This document shows, piece after piece, positions 36,079 to 62,000 of a stretch of 62,000 nucleotides of DNA. Numbering within the stretch: position 1 is the first letter of the stretch; every line of letters starts with the position of its first letter. Below the pieces are notes generated by a model. That model did no database searches and was not told where the DNA came from. It was given only the letters and a program-made list of their open reading frames with translations. Position numbers and translations under genes: made by a program. Source of the DNA: Lingula anatina (lineage: Eukaryota > Brachiopoda > Lingulata > Lingulida > Lingulidae). Location of the stretch: assembly GCF_001039355.2 (NCBI RefSeq), contig NW_019775640.1:85415-147414 (forward strand). Direction: 5' to 3'.

Positions 36079-39000
36079 TTGTTGTCAAGATGCCATTAAA
36101 AAATGAAAGGCTGCATGCCCATCTTGATTTTCAGGAAGGTTAAAATTTTCAAACAGTGTTGAAATTTTGTTTACTCGTTTTTGGAAATTTTTGTTTATGT
36201 GTTTTCTTAAAGCTGAGAAATATATGCATGCGAACAAGAATGATGTAAAACAGGCCAAGTAAATTAATTTTGGTGGACAGACCCACATGCAGCATATGAG
36301 AAATACAAATTGATATAAATTGTATTTTCGAAATCATATATGCAGCAGAACTTGGCCTCCTAACACTGGCTTTAAGGGGGATAACAGATTATATCAAAAG
36401 ACATTTCCTCAAATTTCAAAAAAAAAAAAAAAAAAAGAAAATGACATGCTTAATAAAAGTCTTAATCTTTATTCTGTATATGGTATAGATTTATTTGGTA
36501 TTGCTACCCTTTGTTGACTTTTGAAAAAAATCCATTTGAAAGTTTCTCCTTAGTTTTGACCTCCCAAAGATGGTCAACAGTACCAAAAATCAGATTGCAT
36601 GTAGTCATGTGTAAACCCAATGCAGTAGTTGAGAAGCAACACACAATGTAACAATGGGTAAAATCTGATGAATCTGTAAAATCTGATGCACAACTAGCCC
36701 CAACTATAGGGTTCTATGGACACAACGCAGAGCTTGAAATTCTTGTAGACAATTTTGAGAACTTGAATCCTCTGAGCTTCACCAACCATGATAGTTACCC
36801 ATTCATTTTTTTTCTTAAAAGAAGAAAAGCTATAATTACATATGCTCTTGCCATAACTGATTAAAATATGTGATTTTGTCTATAAGCAGATTACTGTTAT
36901 GTTAATGGTTATTTACTGGGATGCTCTGTTAACAAGCCAGTTGCTGAGTAAAAAAGAGAAGCATGTGTTTTTATAAACTTTAAAGATTAGCCCTAGACTT
37001 TATTCCTCACTTATTCAACTTTTTAGACAGACTTATATGTTACATCAATACTATACATGAATAATTTGAATAAAATGATAATATGCATAGAATGTAAGGT
37101 TAAGTTTTAACATCTTTTAAATTGATATTTAAAAGATGTGCCTTGGTGTGGATTTTAACCAGGAATGGATGCATTTCTTTTAATTTTATTACCTTCAACT
37201 AGGATATTTTTTTATTTTTGTTACTATTAGTTTGTGGGTTATTTTTCTGTGGAGAACATAATACAATTTTGATGACCTTTTCACAATAGGTCACATATAG
37301 GCCGAGGGGTATCAGGACAATTCCCCCCCCCCCCCGGACTATTCCCCCCGGACAATTCCCCCCCGGACGATTCTTCCCCCCCCCCCCCCCCCTGAATAAT
37401 ATATTAATTTATATACAAATATAAAGTAAAGAGTACAAAGTTCAAATCTTTTCATCCATTTTCTGAATATTTCTTAGTGTGATGATGCAATTGGAGGATA
37501 AATAATATTAATTTCATTATACAAATTACTTTCATGGAGTACAAGTACATAAAATTTTCAAGATAGAAGTACGGAACATTTTAATAAAAATCTGATCAAA
37601 GTTTATCTCCAGGTAAAGGAGGGTAAACAGATGTTCTCATTCATTCAGGTAGCCCTTTGATGAATTAACTGTTACTTTTAATTGTTTTATTACCTCCCCC
37701 CCACCCCCTTGATTGAGTAAGTCTTGAATCAAGGTCACCTCTAGAAAGATGTGGGGTAAACAGATTTTCTCGCTTACTAGTATCCAGGTATCCCTTTGAC
37801 TATTTGTCACTTTCAGTTGCTTGACAACTACCCACCACCCACCACACTAAAATATTCATAAAATATCTGTTTACCTGTTCATCTGTTTACCCCACCTTAA
37901 CCTGAAGGATAGGTGGTTATACTTTGATTAGATATTTAATAAATCTTTCTGTACTTGTACTCAATGAAAAAGGAATTTGTTATAAAATAATTTGTTTCAT
38001 GATGAAGTTGTATTTTCACACTAAAAATATCAATAAAAAGGAAGAAATGTTTTTTAACTTTACACTTTCTACTAGTACTTTATATTTGTATATAAATATA
38101 TATTTCTTGGGGGGGGAATCGTCTGGGGGGGAATTGTCCTGGGGGGGAATTGTCCGGGGAGGGGAATTGTCCTAGAATCAGGCCGAGGACATGATTAAAT
38201 TTTGGTGATGATCCATTGATTACTTAATTAATTTTATAATTATTTAATTAGTCATTCAATTAATTGATTGAATTTTCATTTGTGATATATCACAAAGAGC
38301 CAAGAAAGAAATTATTAGATTTTGATGATAATTTATCATTTAATGGATAATAATAAGTAACTTATTTGTCTTGGGGGAGGTTGCTCTCTCTGAGTGCTTT
38401 TCTAGTTATTAGTTTTTTAAGTGAAGTATTTGCTTCCTTTTTTTTTTTATCAATTTTGAATTAAGCCAGTAAACTAAAAATCATCCATTTATCAGCACTT
38501 GTTCTTGTTCTTAACTTTGGGGTATAGTATAATGAAGATTGCCATTTTATCAGAACGAGGTTTTAGTTCAGTGTTTTACCCCTAGCCCTCTAGTCATCTT
38601 CCACATAATATGATTGTTTATATGGTTAGTTCAATGTTTCACCAAAAGATGTCAGCAGCATACCATTATTACTATAATGATAATTTCTCGAAAAAACAGA
38701 AAGGAAGAGTTCTGTCTGTCTCCAATTTTCTCCTTGGATATATATATATATATATATCCTACAAAGGTTAGATTGGCGTTATATATGTAATGCTCCTAGA
38801 CCCACATGTTTGAGGACCTTGGGCTTACATATCTTGTATCATCATTATTAATTTTAATGCTAAACCATTCATAGTATTGTTAAGTATGAAATGTAATTGT
38901 CATGAAAAATCTGATAAATTCTACAACATTTTTACATTGTTTAGAAAAGCTGCTTCATTGAAGATGCTTCAAAGTACTTATTTCTGCATAGTGTGTTTCT

Positions 39001-40166
39001 ACTTTTCAATGTGCAGATTAAGTTTCATTCATGAATAATGTTTTAAAACATTCTGATTGTGCAGTATTTTATTCACTGTATCATGCGATACATTAAATGC
39101 TGTTAAATGTTTTAAAACACTTTAATCATATAATTTTTTCATTTTTATCATGTGTCACATTAATGCTGGAATGACTCATAAGAAAAGACTTTTAAGCAGA
39201 AATCAATAACAAAATTATGTATTTTGCCTAAAAGCATAAAAAATTGAGTATCACGAATTTTTACACTTTGACTACATGAAATTACTGGTAAGAAAGAAGA
39301 AAATTTATATCTCAAGTCAGAAAGATGTTGCCTTCATATGGTCCTCTTGGAACATGATATGCATGTTGTATAATAAAGCTATTTCTTATTTTTAAGATTT
39401 TTACATTAGGGATTGCTGACGGCAGGAACTAGAAACCCTTGTATTAATTCACAGAAACAAGCCATGAGACAGACAGGCTATGACTCAGGAAAAATCAATA
39501 TTATTACACTACCAGACAGTTATTCCCGCCGTTATAATTGACAGAGGGAATTGTTGGTTTTTGTACATTATTTTGATCTTTCTTCTATAGTTGCACATGC
39601 ATTACATTTATGGCTGTCTGCCTTAAGCTGATGAAGAAAAAAAATTAATCAAATGTTTCAGGTAATTTCCCTCGTTTAATTGGAAAATACAAAGGTTAGA
39701 TTGGCATTACAGTTTGCTCATTATTTTATGCAGCTGGCAATCAATAAATGACAATGGCTTTGTGCAGCAGCAAGCCAGGGCCCTGGCAATGAATTTCCAA
39801 TATCAGTATCTCCTGGGATGATGGGCGGTGAGCAACAGACTTCCCAGAGTTCCATGTGTTCCCCTCGTGTTACAGCTGAGCAGACTGTCTCTCTCACTGT
39901 TAGTGCCAGATTAGATCAGTAATTTCATTGACTCTAGCCTGGTATTAGTGATCAGCTGCCACAGAACTCCACCACTACCACCCTAGCCTTGCCTGTCTTC
40001 TTGGGGATGCCATCTGGACCTGAATGTCAGGGATTGATTGAGTAGAACAGCAAAGCATTATAAGGTGTTGGGGAGGCACTGTGTAAGGAAAAAGTCACTG
40101 TAGTTAATTCTGAAGCTCTCTGTATACCAGCCCTAATATATCACCCACCAGACCTAGACAGACAGC
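36079..40166. other. Intergenic DNA and 5' flank of the CRMP gene
   Basis: No gene recognised. It holds an A19 run near 36420-36436, a foldback element (37308-38180), a (TA)n run near 38739-38757, and two copies of TACAAAGGTTAGATTGGC (near 38759 and 39688). The last few hundred bases probably contain the promoter and leader of CRMP exon 1a. Confidence 0.4.
37308..38180. mobile_element. Foldback element with GGACAATTCCCCC minisatellite ends
   Basis: The left edge carries several GGACAATTCCCCCC-type units (37314-37393), and the right edge carries their reverse complement (38110-38172). Subterminal AT-rich blocks (ATATACAAATATAAAGTA) are also inverted. Further in, GAGTACAAGTACA and GGTAAACAGAT blocks continue the inverted symmetry with divergence. 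GGCCGAGG occurs at 37300-37307 and 38181-38188 as a direct 8-bp repeat, a probable target duplication. No ORF. Confidence 0.72.
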
Positions 40167-60998
<20,832 letters not shown>

Positions 60999-62000
60999 CT
61001 GGTCAAATACACACTTTCTCGATGTCCAGATACTAAGTTAGGAATACAGACTGTCTTCGTTGTCACTGCCCAGTCTCGCTAGGTGGACTTAGTTTGATGT
61101 AGCATTTGCCAAAGACGTGGCTTTTCATTGTAGACTGCCATTGTGGCTCACCGGACATGGAAATGCAATGACTGTAAATTCCTCTGTATAAGAATACAAC
61201 TTGGGCGTAAGGATGCAGTGTGTGAATTTAATTGCAGTTAAGACACTCTGTGGTTGCAGAGAGTTCAGAGATAAAAAGAACTATAGTTTTGTAGTAGTTT
61301 GATAGTCAGGTATTTGAACAGAAATGAGTGGTCTGTCATAAAAGTGACAGGTTTTGCTGCCAGGATACTTAGGTAGAGAGTCATTGATAAAAAGTGCAGA
61401 TAAAAGAAATGAACATTTAGTTTGTCCAGTGCCAGATCTTTTCTCCATGTTTTGTTCTCAGGCTATTTTTAACTTGCATTTGTTTATATTTGAGAGATTG
61501 AAATGGTGATTGTTAACATGAGTAGATGTGCCTTTGTAATGTAGCACAAAAGTGGCTTCCAGTACACTTCAACTTTAAAAGTGTTAGAGGCATTGCTGGT
61601 TGGTGAGGAGCTTCTGATTTTCAAGTTTGCAGATATGGATGTACTATGCATGATCTTTTCATGGAATTGAAAAGGTTGCCAATTAGTTGACAATCAGTCA
61701 CCTGTCAAAACCCTTCCCTGTTCTTGTCTGAATACCTTTGTATGTTAGAGCTGAACTACCATTCCACAACAAGGTCATCTGTCATAACTAGCTTTTTTAA
61801 TTTACAAATGCATTCCTTGATTAACTGTAGAAAGTTCACGTTTTGTTATATCAGATTATTTGTTACAGTTATTTACAGATTTTATTAGAATCCTGTATTA
61901 ATATTATGGAATTTATAATATATTTTAAAGTATGACTGAATTGTGTATAGGTTTGATGAAAATTATTTAAATTTAGCATGGTAAGGACAAGTTGTGCACT
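60999..62000 (+). other. CRMP 3' UTR and downstream sequence
   Basis: Non-coding sequence after the TAA at 60996-60998. No clear AATAAA was found before the window ends, so the UTR may continue beyond it. Confidence 0.6.

Noticed and set aside
37308-38180. CRISPR-like array of GGACAATTCCCCC units
   Set aside because: Units are contiguous or nearly so, with no unique spacers, inverted on the other side, and in a eukaryotic genome.

Overview
This is eukaryotic nuclear DNA: AT-rich, with multi-exon genes, GT-AG introns, small mobile elements and assembly gaps. The gene set (MAP4K, NUP62, MRPS21, an OTULIN-type deubiquitinase, RPL15, a CRMP/dihydropyrimidinase gene) and the compact introns fit an invertebrate animal. 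A lophotrochozoan such as a mollusc is my best guess, but nothing in the window fixes the species. All exon models were read by hand from splice sites, reading phase and family similarity.

Layout. 1-9.9 kb, minus strand: 15 exons of a MAP4K3/5-type kinase, lacking its first kinase exon(s) and its C-terminal CNH part (the latter outside the window). 10.5-12.4 kb: a hAT-like element whose right end occurs twice around a single N. 12.5-13.7 kb, minus: the FG-repeat N-terminus of NUP62 without its coiled-coil part; a misassembly between NUP62 and MAP4K is likely. 14.3-15.1 kb, plus: complete two-exon MRPS21, head to head with NUP62. 16.4-25.7 kb, minus: an OTULIN-family linear-ubiquitin deubiquitinase with an added transmembrane segment and a giant low-complexity exon. 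25.7-32.2 kb: no recognised gene apart from one weak candidate exon and two repeat remnants. 32.2 kb: tRNA-Gln(TTG). 33.1-34.6 kb, minus: complete RPL15 with a 5'TOP leader. 35.1-38.2 kb: two foldback elements, each with an 8-bp target duplication. 40.2-61.0 kb, plus: a full CRMP/DPYS gene with two alternative first exons and 14 downstream exon positions; one of these positions is a pair of mutually exclusive 121-nt exons.

The most interesting system is that exon pair at 56.9 and 57.7 kb. Both encode the same 40-residue segment of the amidohydrolase barrel. The downstream copy carries His at the fourth metal-ligand position of dihydropyrimidinase (an enzyme exon). The upstream copy carries Lys, as vertebrate CRMPs do (a non-enzyme exon). 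All other metal ligands are in constitutive exons. One gene could therefore make either a pyrimidine-catabolic enzyme or a cytoskeletal CRMP by choosing one exon, as reported for the single Drosophila CRMP gene. Exon lengths and phase enforce the choice: including both copies gives an immediate TGA, and skipping both breaks the frame.
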